Origin: CAXXOK01 sp963675365
GTDB lineage: Bacteria > Bacillota > Clostridia > Christensenellales > Aristaeellaceae
Length of the DNA stretch: 64,000 bases
Assembly (NCBI GenBank): GCA_963675365.2
Contig: CAXXVA010000001.1
Location: forward strand, 1 to 64,000
Direction: 5' to 3'
How positions within the stretch are numbered: position 1 is the first letter of the stretch; every line of letters begins with the position of its first letter. A program made the translations under genes and the position numbers. Below are positions 1 through 7,812 of the stretch, piece after piece. The notes beneath the pieces are model-generated. The model had not been told where the DNA came from, ran no database searches, and saw only the letters and a list, made by a program, of their open reading frames with translations.

Positions 1-2
1 AG

Positions 3-1349
3 GCCGCGACGCGCATGACCCTGAAACAAATGGAACCCGCGTTTGAACGACTGGACAAGGTCGGCTATTATTCCCTGGAATGCTGGGGCGGCGCCACCTT
101 TGACAGCTGTCTGCGCTTTTTGAACGAGGATCCCTGGGAGCGCCTGCGCGCCATGCGCAAAGGCATGCCCAACACCAAGCTGCAGATGCTCCTGCGCGGG
201 CAGAACATCCTGGGCTACAAGCACTACGCCGACGATGTAGTGGACTACTTCGTCAAAAAAGCGATCGAAAACGGCATCGACATCATCCGCTGCTTTGATG
301 CGCTCAACGACCTGCGGAATATGGAAACCGCCGTCAAAGCCACCAAGAAATACAAGGGCATCGCGGAAGTTGCCATGAGCTACACTACCTCGCCCGTACA
401 TACCGAAGACTACTTTGTCAAGCTCGCCGAAGGCATCGCTGAAATGGGCGCGGATATCATCTGCATCAAGGATATGGCGAACCTTTTGCTCCCCTATAAG
501 GCGTATTCGCTGATTAAACGGTTGAAAGCGGCCACCGATCTGCCGATCGTCATGCACACGCACAACACCACCGGCACCGGTGCCATGACGCTGATGAAGG
601 CCGTGGAAGCGGGCGCCGACGTGATCGACACCGCCCTGTCGCCCCTTGGCAACGGCACCGCGCAGCCCGCGACGGAAGCGCAAGTCGCTTCCTATATGGG
701 CACGGAGTACGATACCGGAATCGACCTGGAAAAGCTCATTGACCTTGCCGCGTATTTTCGCGGCGTCGCCGACGAACTGACCAAGGCTGGGTTCCGCGAT
801 CCCGCCCGTGTGCTTGCCACCGACGCCAACACGCTTTTGTATCAGGTGCCGGGCGGCATGCTTTCAAATCTTATCAACCAGTTGAAACAGGCCAACGCGA
901 TGGACAAGTACTACACCGTGCTTGCGGAGATCCCGCGCGTGCGCAAGGACTTCGGGTATCCGCCGCTGGTAACGCCCACAAGCCAGATCGTCGGTACGCA
1001 GGCCGTGATGAACGTCCTGTCCGGCGAGGCTTACAAAATGAACCCCAAGGAAAGCCAGGCGCTCATGCGCGGCGAATACGGCCGCCTGCCCGCGCCGGTG
1101 AACGAGGAAGTGCGTAAAAAGGTCATCGGCGACCAGAAGGTGATCACCCACCGTCCCGCAGACGATATTCCCCCGGAACTGGATAAGTACCGCGAGGAGA
1201 TTCGCGAATATTACCAGCAGGAAGAGGACGTACTCAGCTACGCGCTTTTCCCGCAGGTTGCCATCAAGTATTTCCAATACCGGCAGGCCAAACAGCTGCA
1301 AGTGGATTCGACCATGCTTGATAAAGAAGCGCAGGTCATGCCCGTATAG
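3..1349 (+). CDS. oadA: Oxaloacetate decarboxylase alpha / pyruvate carboxylase carboxyltransferase subunit, 5' truncated by window
   Basis: Biotin-dependent carboxyltransferase of the PYC/OADA family (HMGL-like TIM barrel), which moves CO2 between carboxybiotin and pyruvate/oxaloacetate. The frame is open to the first base; residues AATRMT just before the first in-window Met at 15 fit the family's N-terminal region, so the true start lies about 25 codons upstream. Visible motifs are CIKDMANLLLP (metal-binding Lys), MHTHNTTGTGAM (metal-binding His pair) and the downstream LGNGTAQPATEA segment. It stops without a biotinyl domain (no AMKM motif), so the biotin carrier must be a separate protein. 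It could serve a Na+-pumping decarboxylase, a transcarboxylase or a two-subunit pyruvate carboxylase; partner genes are outside the window. Family certain, substrate partner uncertain. Confidence 0.9.
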   Translation, partial: AATRMTLKQMEPAFERLDKVGYYSLECWGGATFDSCLRFLNEDPWERLRAMRKGMPNTKLQMLLRGQNILGYKHYADDVVDYFVKKAIENGIDIIRCFDALNDLRNMETAVKATKKYKGIAEVAMSYTTSPVHTEDYFVKLAEGIAEMGADIICIKDMANLLLPYKAYSLIKRLKAATDLPIVMHTHNTTGTGAMTLMKAVEAGADVIDTALSPLGNGTAQPATEAQVASYMGTEYDTGIDLEKLIDLAAYFRGVADELTKAGFRDPARVLATDANTLLYQVPGGMLSNLINQLKQANAMDKYYTVLAEIPRVRKDFGYPPLVTPTSQIVGTQAVMNVLSGEAYKMNPKESQALMRGEYGRLPAPVNEEVRKKVIGDQKVITHRPADDIPPELDKYREEIREYYQQEEDVLSYALFPQVAIKYFQYRQAKQLQVDSTMLDKEAQVMPV

Positions 1350-1367
1350 AAACCCATGGAAGCCATA

Positions 1368-1396
1368 CCCCGTCAGCGCTGCGTTGGCGGGGTTTT
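1368..1396 (+). terminator. Rho-independent terminator after oadA
   Basis: GC-rich hairpin beginning CCCCG and closing with GGCGGGG, followed by TTTT. It lies 20 bp after the oadA stop and separates it from the acetyltransferase gene. Confidence 0.6.
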
Positions 1397-1423
1397 GCAA
1401 ACTATTTTATTGAGGTGATTTGC

Positions 1424-1921
1424 TTGGAATTTCGCCTGGCGGCGCAGGATGACATAGACCACATCATCAATATGCGGATGCAATACCTCAAGGAGATCAA
1501 TCAAAAGCTGACCGATAAGGAAAAATCAGCGCTTCTCAGCCATCTGCCCGGCTACTATCAAAAGCATATGAGCAAGGACTTTTTCGCCTATCTGGCCATG
1601 GACGGCGATATTCCCGCGTCAACCGTGTTTCTGCTGATTATCGAGCGCCCGGCAAATCTCCATTTCATCACCGGCAAAACGGCTATCCTGCTTAACGTCT
1701 ACACCAGCCCGGACTACCGCAAGCGGGGGCTTGCGTCCGTACTGCTCGGGATGGCAGTCGCGGATGCCAAAACAATGAACGTATCCAGCATCGAGCTCCA
1801 GGCGACCGACATGGGCGTTCCTTTGTACGAAAAGTTTGGTTTCACCCACAAGCAATCGCAATATACATTCATGGAGTATCGTTTCGACAGCCATGGCGAC
1901 AACACAGCCGTGAAACCTTGA
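1424..1921 (+). CDS. GNAT-family N-acetyltransferase
   Basis: About 165 residues with one GNAT fold. The acetyl-CoA-binding segment is YRKRGLASVLLGMAV, preceded by the strand AILLNVYTSP, and the C-terminal part LYEKFGFTHK is the usual GNAT ending, so it should transfer an acetyl group from acetyl-CoA to an unknown amine. I choose the TTG at 1424: GAGG at 1412-1415 sits 8 bases before it, whereas the in-frame GTG at 1415 overlaps that ribosome binding site. It lies alone between the oadA terminator and yugP; nothing around it indicates the substrate. Confidence 0.8.
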   Translation: MEFRLAAQDDIDHIINMRMQYLKEINQKLTDKEKSALLSHLPGYYQKHMSKDFFAYLAMDGDIPASTVFLLIIERPANLHFITGKTAILLNVYTSPDYRKRGLASVLLGMAVADAKTMNVSSIELQATDMGVPLYEKFGFTHKQSQYTFMEYRFDSHGDNTAVKP

Positions 1922-1996
1922 AATTCCCGCAAAAAGGAGTATGCTGTTGATTGGCAATCTATCACAGGCGCAAGCCTGCAATCCCCGGAGGTATTT

Positions 1997-2677
1997 ATGT
2001 ATTTTTATGATTGGACGATCATCCTCATCATTCCCGGCCTGCTGCTGGGGCTTTGGGCGCAGTTCAAGGTAAAAAGCGCGTACGCAAAGTACGCCAAGGT
2101 TTCAACCCGGCAGGGCATCACGGCCGACGCCGTATGCCGCGATATGCTCGGTAAAGCCGCCAAAATGCCCGTATCAGTGGAGCCGATCCAGGGCAAGCTG
2201 ACCGATAACTTCGACCCGCGCTCCAATACGCTGCGGCTGTCCGAAGGCGTGTACGGTTCCCCGTCCATCGCGGCGGTGGGCATCGCGGCGCACGAGTGCG
2301 GGCATGCCCTGCAGCAGTCCGACCAGTACAAACCGCTGCTCATGCGCAGCGCCATCGTACCAATCGTCAAATTCGGTTCGATCGCTTATTTCCCGATCTT
2401 TCTCATCGGACTTCTGGCAAGCTGGGAACCGCTTTTATACGCGGGTATCATCTGCTTTGCCGCGACGTTCGCGTTTTCGCTGATCACGCTCCCGGTGGAG
2501 TTTAACGCCTCCAAACGCGCGCTGGCCGCGCTTGCGGACGGCGGATATATGACCGAAGAAGAGCTTGGAGGCGTTCGCGCGGTGCTCTCCGCCGCCGCGA
2601 TGACCTACGTCGCCGCCGCGGTATCGAGTCTGCTGCAGCTCCTGCGGCTATTGCTGATCGCAGGAAGAAGACGATGA
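1997..2677 (+). CDS. yugP: YugP-type neutral zinc metallopeptidase, membrane-bound
   Basis: 226 residues, the usual length for the YugP/DUF zinc-metallopeptidase family. A hydrophobic N-terminal segment (about residues 6-22) anchors the protein; the zinc-binding HECGH motif is at residues 99-103, followed by two further membrane segments (about 118-165) and a hydrophobic C-terminus. The segment LPVEFNASKRAL is characteristic of the family. The start ATG is preceded by GGAGG at 1986-1990. The stop overlaps the start of the TraB-family gene (ATGA), so the two are translationally coupled. The physiological substrate is not known to me; membrane protein quality control is an inference. Confidence 0.88.
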   Translation: MYFYDWTIILIIPGLLLGLWAQFKVKSAYAKYAKVSTRQGITADAVCRDMLGKAAKMPVSVEPIQGKLTDNFDPRSNTLRLSEGVYGSPSIAAVGIAAHECGHALQQSDQYKPLLMRSAIVPIVKFGSIAYFPIFLIGLLASWEPLLYAGIICFAATFAFSLITLPVEFNASKRALAALADGGYMTEEELGGVRAVLSAAAMTYVAAAVSSLLQLLRLLLIAGRRR

Positions 2678-3618
2678 AAAAACGAATTTGGATCGCCGCG
2701 ATCGCCCTCGTTCTGGTCGCGGTAATTTCTGTCGGCGCCGTATTGCTCACACAGCAGCGGGAAGGCAGCAAGGGAATCCTGTACCGCGTCACGGGTGGCG
2801 AAGGTACGGCGTACCTGCTGGGCTCCATTCACATCGGCACGGATGCCATGTACCCCTTCGGGGACGCCATAACCGACGCCATGGCGAGCTCCGATACCTT
2901 CGTGTTTGAATCGGACACCTCCTCCAGCGAGAGCGTAGGACAACTGACGGCGCGGATGAGCCTTCCCTCGGACGTCACCCTTCGGAGCATTCTCGGTGAC
3001 GATCTGATGGATGAAACGATCGAAGCGTACAAGAAAATCGGCGTGTCCTCCGGGGCGATCAACACGCAGCAGCCCTGGGTTGTGATCAGCACCCTGGCCG
3101 TATATTCCACAGCAAACGAAATGGGCATCATGGATGTGCAAAAGGCGATCACCCTGGGTGTGGACAACAATGTTGAAGAGTATGCTACGGCACACCAGAA
3201 GCAATTCGCCTACCTGGAAACCATAGACGAATTCGCCGATAGTATGGAAAGCTTTTCCGACGGCCTGACCCGCTACCTGATTGAAGATGAAATCAACTGG
3301 ATCCTCCGGCGGGACAGTATAGCCGAAGCGAACACCCTGAAGCAATGGCCCGATTACTGGCACACCGGAGACGCGGAGAATTTCTGGGTTTCCTATCAGC
3401 AATCCATCGAAAGCGCGGACAGGGAATTGTATGGCGAATATGAGGATAAGCTGATCGCACAGCGAAACGTACTGATGGCCGACCGGCTGGACGCAATGAT
3501 TCAAAACGGCGGCACATACTTCGTCACCGTCGGGCTTCTGCACCTAATCTATGACGGCAATAACATCCCGGATCTGCTGCGGGAGAAAGGCTACACCGTC
3601 GAAAGGATCCTGGACTGA
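2674..3618 (+). CDS. TraB/GumN (PrgY-like) family protein, membrane-anchored
   Basis: 314 residues. An N-terminal hydrophobic helix (about 5-24) acts as signal anchor, placing the rest outside the membrane. The GSIHIG motif at residues 50-55 and the later VGLLHL segment near the C-terminus are the two conserved GxxH-type signatures of TraB/GumN proteins, proposed metalloproteases or peptide-binding proteins. It starts within the yugP stop codon, so a membrane metallopeptidase and a putative extracellular metal-dependent hydrolase are made together. The C-terminal half is charged and helical. The exact function is unknown in most bacteria. Confidence 0.82.
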   Translation: MKKRIWIAAIALVLVAVISVGAVLLTQQREGSKGILYRVTGGEGTAYLLGSIHIGTDAMYPFGDAITDAMASSDTFVFESDTSSSESVGQLTARMSLPSDVTLRSILGDDLMDETIEAYKKIGVSSGAINTQQPWVVISTLAVYSTANEMGIMDVQKAITLGVDNNVEEYATAHQKQFAYLETIDEFADSMESFSDGLTRYLIEDEINWILRRDSIAEANTLKQWPDYWHTGDAENFWVSYQQSIESADRELYGEYEDKLIAQRNVLMADRLDAMIQNGGTYFVTVGLLHLIYDGNNIPDLLREKGYTVERILD

Positions 3619-3623
3619 CAAAC

Positions 3624-3656
3624 AAAAAAGCCCGGCGCGAAAGCGCCGGGCTTTTC
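3624..3656. terminator. Bidirectional terminator between TraB-family gene and lipA
   Basis: Perfect hairpin: AAAAGCCCGGCGC, GAAA tetraloop, then GCGCCGGGCTTTT. A-tract and T-tract flank it on both sides, so it can end transcription from both converging genes. Confidence 0.9.
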
Positions 3657-3670
3657 ATTGCGCGCTTCTT

Positions 3671-4519
3671 CTATTGCAGCGCTTCCCCCGCGTGGTAGGA
3701 ACTGCGAACGAACGGGCCGGACGCGACGTAAGTAAATCCCAGGGATTTCGCGTCCTTTTTATAACTTTCAAACAACTCCGGGCGGATATACTCCACCACC
3801 GGATGATGCTGCTTTGACGGCGCAAGGTACTGCCCGATGGTCAGGAATTCACACCCGGCCGTGCGCAGATCGCGCAGAACTGCCAGCACCTCCTGATACG
3901 TCTCCCCGAGCCCGACCATGATTCCGGATTTGGTTCTGATATCAGGAGCAATCGCCTTCACGCGCTGCAGCAGCTTAAGCGACCGATCATAGTCCGCCAT
4001 CGGCCGAACCTCGGGATATAGCCGCCGGATCGTCTCGATGTTATGGTTGATCACCGTCGGTTTTTTGTCAATCACCGTTTGCAGCGCCGCCATACCGCCC
4101 TGAAAATCAGGAATCAGTACTTCGACCGTCGTTTGCGGGGAGGCCGCATGCACCGCCTGAATGACGCGCGCGAAGTGCTCCGCTCCGCCGTCGGGCAGAT
4201 CGTCGCGCGTGACGGAGGTTACGACGACGTGCTTGAGTTCGAGTTTCACAACCGCCTGTGCGACATGCTCCGGTTCCAGCGTATCCACAGGCAGCGGCGA
4301 CCCTTTCCCAACCTGGCAAAAGGTACAGTTGCGCGTGCATTGATTTCCAAGGATCATGAATGTCGCCGTTTTCTGGCAGAAGCACTCGCCGAGGTTGGGG
4401 CAGCCCGCCTGCTCGCAGACCGTGTGCAGCGAAAGCGATTTGAGCGTCTCCTCAATCTTCCTGCGTTCCGGCCCGAACGGCACCCGCTTTACGATCCAAT
4501 CAGGCTTTGCAGTGTGCAT
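3671..4519 (-). CDS. lipA: Lipoyl synthase
   Basis: Radical SAM enzyme that inserts two sulfurs into protein-bound octanoyl groups. The auxiliary-cluster cysteines are C35, C40 and C46 (CEQAGCPNLGEC) and the radical SAM cysteines are C61, C65 and C68 (CTRNCTFC). The C-terminal RSSYHA serine motif is present, so all known ligands are intact. The start at 4519 is chosen because GGAGGAG lies 5-6 bases upstream and MHTAKPDW begins the family's N-terminal region; the frame is open further upstream but overlaps lipB. The first 31 bases overlap the end of lipB, so the two are one operon. Length 282 is normal. Confidence 0.96.
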   Translation of the reverse strand: MHTAKPDWIVKRVPFGPERRKIEETLKSLSLHTVCEQAGCPNLGECFCQKTATFMILGNQCTRNCTFCQVGKGSPLPVDTLEPEHVAQAVVKLELKHVVVTSVTRDDLPDGGAEHFARVIQAVHAASPQTTVEVLIPDFQGGMAALQTVIDKKPTVINHNIETIRRLYPEVRPMADYDRSLKLLQRVKAIAPDIRTKSGIMVGLGETYQEVLAVLRDLRTAGCEFLTIGQYLAPSKQHHPVVEYIRPELFESYKKDAKSLGFTYVASGPFVRSSYHAGEALQ

Positions 4520-5169
4520 ACGCTCTCCTCCATGCCGAAAACTTCGCAGAAATACTGTGCGACCAACCGGTTCAGCCTGTCCATATCCTGGGGTTTCCCC
4601 GTAAGCTCCTTGAGCGAGGTCACGCCCCGGTCGCTGAGACCGCAGGGGTTGATCCACCGAAAGTGCGATAAGTCCGTGTTGACGTTAAAGGCGAACCCGT
4701 GCGTGGTTGTCCAGCGGCGGATATGGATGCCGAAGGCTGTGATCTTTTGCTCACCGATCCAGATGCCGGTATACTTCCCGTCCTCCCGGTGCGGTTTCAG
4801 GCCGAATTCGCGCTCCAGCAGCCGCAGGAATACCTCCTGTACGTTGAACATAAACGCGTGCGCGTCCTTTCCATGCCGGGTCAGGTTGAAGATCGGATAC
4901 CCGACGATCTGCCCGGGCCCGTGGTAGGTCACATCCCCGCCGCGATCGGTCTGAAACACGTCGACACCGAGTGCCTTCCGCTGTTCCTCGTTCAGATAAA
5001 CGTTGTTTCCTTCCGCACTCTGCCCCATCGTGATCACCGGCGGGTGTTCCAAAAGCAGCAGGGTGTCCCCGGTTGTTCCGTTCATCACGCGCTCATGCAG
5101 CCGGAGCTGAATATCCAACGCTTTCCCATATTCTATTGTTCCGAGATTGACTACGTTCAGCGTTTGCAT
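4489..5169 (-). CDS. lipB: Octanoyl-[ACP]:protein octanoyltransferase
   Basis: Transfers octanoate from acyl carrier protein to the lipoyl domains of 2-oxoacid dehydrogenase or glycine cleavage H proteins, the step before LipA. Visible are RGGDVTYHGPGQ (substrate pocket), the catalytic lysine in IGEQKITAFGIHI and the catalytic cysteine in INPCGL. The second ATG at 5169 is preferred because AGAGG lies 5 bases upstream; the ATG at 5202 has no ribosome binding site and directly follows the -10 box. First gene of the lipB-lipA operon. Together they give de novo lipoylation independent of scavenging. Confidence 0.95.
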   Translation of the reverse strand: MQTLNVVNLGTIEYGKALDIQLRLHERVMNGTTGDTLLLLEHPPVITMGQSAEGNNVYLNEEQRKALGVDVFQTDRGGDVTYHGPGQIVGYPIFNLTRHGKDAHAFMFNVQEVFLRLLEREFGLKPHREDGKYTGIWIGEQKITAFGIHIRRWTTTHGFAFNVNTDLSHFRWINPCGLSDRGVTSLKELTGKPQDMDRLNRLVAQYFCEVFGMEESVCTLQSLIGS

Positions 5170-5207
5170 CGCATCCTCTTTCCATCCGTTTTCTGTGTGC
5201 ATATCCG

Positions 5208-5236
5208 ATTATAAGCGATTCCGTATCATACATCAA
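5208..5236 (-). promoter_or_regulatory. Promoter of lipB-lipA
   Basis: On the minus strand TTGATG, 17-bp spacer, TATAAT; transcription would begin about 5201, giving a short leader before the ATG at 5169. It lies just downstream of the rplA terminator, so lipBA is independent of the ribosomal operon. Confidence 0.75.
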
Positions 5237-5246
5237 ATAGGGTACG

Positions 5247-5272
5247 AAAAACCCGGCGCGTCTGCGCCGGGC
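5247..5272 (-). terminator. Terminator of the ribosomal protein operon after rplA
   Basis: Minus-strand hairpin of 8 bp (CCCGGCGC paired with GCGCCGGG, loop of 4) followed by TTTTT. It ends the operon right after rplA, so rplJ and rplL do not follow as they do in most bacteria. Confidence 0.88.
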
Positions 5273-5289
5273 TTAAGACGAAATCAAAT

Positions 5290-5979
5290 TCAGAATTTGA
5301 GGGTGTTGACCTTCACTGCCGGGCCCATCGTAGCGCTCAGATAAACCGAGCGGAGGTAGGTACCCTTGGCGACCGGAGGCTTGGCTTTGACGATGGCTTC
5401 CATGAGCACCTGCAGGTTCTCGTTGAGCTTGTCCTTGCCAAACGACGCTTTGCCAATCGGGCAGTGGATGATGGCAGTCTTGTCCACGCGGTACTCGACC
5501 TTACCGGCTTTAATGTCGGAGACGGCCTTGGTAATATCCATGGTCACCGTGCCGGACTTCGGGTTCGGCATGAGGCCTTTGGGGCCCAGGATGCGGCCGA
5601 TACGGCCGATGACGCCCATCATATCCGGTGTGGCGACGATGACGTCGAAATCAAACCAGTTTTCGGTCTGGATCTTCTGGACCAATTCTTCCGCGCCGAC
5701 AAAATCCGCGCCGGCTTCTTCGGCTTCCTTCACCTTGTCGCCCTTGGTGATCACTACCACGCGGACGGTTTTGCCCGTGCCGTGCGGCAGCACGATGGCG
5801 CCGCGGACCTGCTGGTCGGCGTGGCGGGGGTCTACGTTCAGGCGGACGGAAAGCTCGATGGTCTCGTCAAACTTGGCCTTGCTGGTCTGGATTACGAGCT
5901 CGCAGGCTTCTTCGGGGTCGTACGCCTTCTGCGGCTCGATCAATTTTACGCTGTCTGCATATTTTTTACCGTGTTTCAT
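5290..5979 (-). CDS. rplA: 50S ribosomal protein L1
   Basis: 229 residues, the normal length. L1 binds the mobile stalk of 23S rRNA at the E site and in many bacteria represses its own operon mRNA. Signature segments are RLNVDPRHADQQVRG, GPKGLMPNPKSGTV and GKVEYRVDKTAIIHCPIGK. It is the last gene of the block, 104 bp after rplK; the gap holds a possible L1-binding hairpin (see 5995-6025). A terminator follows. Confidence 0.98.
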   Translation of the reverse strand: MKHGKKYADSVKLIEPQKAYDPEEACELVIQTSKAKFDETIELSVRLNVDPRHADQQVRGAIVLPHGTGKTVRVVVITKGDKVKEAEEAGADFVGAEELVQKIQTENWFDFDVIVATPDMMGVIGRIGRILGPKGLMPNPKSGTVTMDITKAVSDIKAGKVEYRVDKTAIIHCPIGKASFGKDKLNENLQVLMEAIVKAKPPVAKGTYLRSVYLSATMGPAVKVNTLKF

Positions 5980-5994
5980 GGTTCAAATCCTCCC

Positions 5995-6025
5995 TGTGGT
6001 CATAGCGGCACAATGTCCTCCCACA
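5995..6025 (-). promoter_or_regulatory. Putative L1-binding leader hairpin before rplA
   Basis: On the minus strand a TGTGG...CCACA stem encloses GTGGGAGG on its 5' side and ATGACCAC on its 3' side, just upstream of the rplA ribosome binding site. The same arrangement is repeated before rplK (6531-6565). GUGGGAGG also occurs in the L1 stalk of 23S rRNA as I remember it, so this is a candidate site for feedback by L1. The repetition is seen directly; the role is inferred. Confidence 0.5.
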
Positions 6026-6083
6026 ATTCGCTGTTTCTGCTGATTCCAATCGGATAAACGCTGTATTTACCAATGAATCAGTA

Positions 6084-6509
6084 TTATTCCTCAACCGTGA
6101 CGCCCATGGAGCGCGCCGTGCCCTTGACCATGCTTTCGATGCTCGCGATATCGGTCGCGTTCACATCCGGACGCTTGATCTCGGCAATCTTGCGCACCTG
6201 CTCTTTGGTGAGCTGCCCCACCTTATCGCGGTTGGGCACGCCGCTTGCGCTGTCCAGCCCCAGTTCCTTCTTGATCAGAACGGGCACCGGCGGCGTTTTG
6301 GTAATGAAGGTAAACGTACGGTCGGCGTACACCGTAATCACCACGGGGATGATCAGGCCAGCGTCCTTGGCCGTGCGCTCGTTGAACTCTTTGCAAAAGC
6401 CCGGAATGTTCACGCCGTGCTGACCCAGTGCGGGGCCGATCGGCGGCGCAGGCGTGGCTTTGGCGGCGGGCACCTGCAGTTTCACGATGGATTGAATCTT
6501 CTTTGCCAT
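6084..6509 (-). CDS. rplK: 50S ribosomal protein L11
   Basis: 141 residues, exactly the typical length. Begins MAKKIQSIVKLQVPAAKA and carries the proline-rich PPIGPALGQHGVNI segment of the N-terminal domain, which forms the GTPase-associated centre with 23S rRNA and is the thiostrepton target. The C-terminal RNA-binding domain is complete. GGAGG lies 9 bases upstream of the ATG. It is followed by rplA and preceded by a 280-bp spacer full of hairpins that separates it from nusG. Confidence 0.98.
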   Translation of the reverse strand: MAKKIQSIVKLQVPAAKATPAPPIGPALGQHGVNIPGFCKEFNERTAKDAGLIIPVVITVYADRTFTFITKTPPVPVLIKKELGLDSASGVPNRDKVGQLTKEQVRKIAEIKRPDVNATDIASIESMVKGTARSMGVTVEE

Positions 6510-6530
6510 GGGTTATTGCCTCCTCAGATT

Positions 6531-6565
6531 TGTGGTCATGCGGAACAGTATATGCTCCTCCCACG
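6531..6565 (-). promoter_or_regulatory. Putative L1-binding leader hairpin before rplK
   Basis: Minus strand GTGGGAGG ... CGCATGACCACA directly upstream of the rplK ribosome binding site. It matches the element before rplA in both conserved strands (GTGGGAGGA and ATGACCACA) with a different loop, which suggests a shared RNA-binding site. Confidence 0.5.
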
Positions 6566-6579
6566 TCCTTTCCCAGATG

Positions 6580-6757
6580 GAAAGGCGCAGCCTTTCTCAA
6601 AAACGGCTTCGCCGTTTTTTCGAGATAGCGCTTCGGGCTTGTTCGCTTTGCTCACGGTCAGCCCTCCGCGTAAGGTAACCTTGCTATGCAAGGTTTCCGA
6701 AACCACCGCACATGTCGCCGGTTTCGGATTGACATTCGAAGGGCGGCGACCCTTCGA
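6580..6757. repeat. Array of perfect short hairpins in the nusG-rplK spacer
   Basis: Four or more stem-loops follow one another: GAAAGGC/GCCTTTC at 6580-6596 (3-nt loop); AAAAACGGC/GCCGTTTTT at 6599-6619 (TTC loop); AACCTTGC/GCAAGGTT at 6677-6695 (TAT loop); TCCGAAACC/GGTTTCGGA at 6696-6728 (15-nt loop); TCGAAGGG/CCCTTCGA at 6736-6757 (6-nt loop). A looser GGGCT/AGCCC pair lies at 6635-6664. The second hairpin ends in a T-run on either strand and could act as an intra-operon attenuator. No reading frame here looks real. Confidence 0.7.
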
Positions 6758-6790
6758 GCATCCCAAAAGAGATATCCGTACCGGATGATC

Positions 6791-7324
6791 TCACACCTTG
6801 GTAACTTCCTCCAGACCGACTTCCACGGGCATTTCGCGCCCAAGGAACATCTTAACCTTGACGGTCAGCTTCTGCCGCACAGTATCGACGTCCTCCACGA
6901 AGCCGGTGAAGTTTTCCAGCGGGCCGGACAGAATGCGCACCTCTTCGCCGATGGCGATGCCGAATTCCACGCTGTGTTCCTGCGTGGACAGCATCATTTT
7001 CACTTCATCATCCGTCAGCGGAACAGGTTTGCTTTCCGGGCCCACAAAGCCGGTCACACCGCGGGTGTTGCGCACCAGATACCAGCTTTCGCTGGTCTCG
7101 ATCATGTGCACCAGCACATAACCGGGGTACACCTTACGCTGGGTTTTCACGCGGCGGTTGTTTTTAATCTCGACAACGTCCTCCACGGGAACGCGGACGT
7201 CCAGGATCAGATCCTGCATGCCGTTGTTCTCCACGGATTTTTCGATGTTGTCCTTTACCTTATTCTCGTAACCGGAATAAGTATGCACAACATACCAGCA
7301 GGGCTCGTTTTTTTTCTCGGCCAT
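6791..7324 (-). CDS. nusG: Transcription termination/antitermination factor NusG
   Basis: About 177 residues with the NGN domain (CWYVVHTYSGYENKV near the start; VYPGYVLVHM in the middle) and a C-terminal KOW domain (VRILSGPLENFTGFVEDVD). It binds RNA polymerase to stimulate elongation and links to Rho or ribosomal S10. The ATG at 7324 is preferred over the one at 7330, because AAGGAG would be only one or two bases from the latter. It lies 11 bp after secE, the usual pairing. Confidence 0.97.
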   Translation of the reverse strand: MAEKKNEPCWYVVHTYSGYENKVKDNIEKSVENNGMQDLILDVRVPVEDVVEIKNNRRVKTQRKVYPGYVLVHMIETSESWYLVRNTRGVTGFVGPESKPVPLTDDEVKMMLSTQEHSVEFGIAIGEEVRILSGPLENFTGFVEDVDTVRQKLTVKVKMFLGREMPVEVGLEEVTKV

Positions 7325-7335
7325 TCCCATACTCC

Positions 7336-7605
7336 TTACGCCTTGGGCATCATCAGCTGGATCAAAGACGAAGCGCCCGTATCCAGCAGGCCGATGATCA
7401 CCATCAGAAAGACGATCATCAGGACCACGATGATGGAAAAGTTGACCAGCTTTTCCCTGGTCGGCCAGGTGACTTTACGCAGCTCGTGCCAGGTGTTTTT
7501 AAACGCGTTTCCGATCTTCAAAAAGAACCTTTTGAAGGCGGACCCGGTTTTCACCAAAGCATTTCCGCTTTGCTTCTTGGCCGGCAGTTTTTTTGTGTTT
7601 GCCAT
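7336..7605 (-). CDS. secE: Preprotein translocase subunit SecE
   Basis: 89 residues with one C-terminal transmembrane helix (IIVVLMIVFLMVIIGLLD) preceded by the conserved amphipathic segment FLKIGNAFKNTWHELRKVTWP, in which the WP and K residues are family hallmarks. It clamps SecY in the translocon. The N-terminal 25 residues are basic and poorly conserved. Sits between rpmG and nusG as in most bacteria. Confidence 0.96.
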   Translation of the reverse strand: MANTKKLPAKKQSGNALVKTGSAFKRFFLKIGNAFKNTWHELRKVTWPTREKLVNFSIIVVLMIVFLMVIIGLLDTGASSLIQLMMPKA

Positions 7606-7623
7606 CGTATTTGCTCCTATCCG

Positions 7624-7785
7624 TTACTTCGTTTCGCGGTGAGCCGTATGCTTTTTGCAGAAACGACAGTACTTGTTCAGCTCAATGCGATCGGGCGTGT
7701 TCTTTTTGTTTTTGAGGGTATTGTAATTCCTCTGCTTACACTCGGTGCAAGCCAACACGACTCTGTTTCGGGCGATACTTGCCAT
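7624..7785 (-). CDS. rpmG: 50S ribosomal protein L33
   Basis: 53 codons. Reads MASIARNRVVLACTECKQRN and ends KKHTAHRETK. Two CxxC pairs (CTEC and CRFC) make it the zinc-binding form of L33. GGAGGTG lies 7-8 bases upstream of the ATG. It sits between fusA and secE; the rpmG-secE-nusG-rplK-rplA order is standard, whereas being directly after fusA is not. Confidence 0.95.
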   Translation of the reverse strand: MASIARNRVVLACTECKQRNYNTLKNKKNTPDRIELNKYCRFCKKHTAHRETK

Positions 7786-7812
7786 TGCCGGCACCTCCAA
7801 ACTCTGATTTCG

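Noticed and set aside
1941..1996. Short peptide gene before yugP
   Set aside because: AAGGAG is only one base from the ATG and the frame runs on into yugP out of phase without any feature.
6417..6788. Plus-strand ORF across the nusG-rplK spacer
   Set aside because: Runs antisense over rplK and the hairpin cluster; no ribosome binding site.
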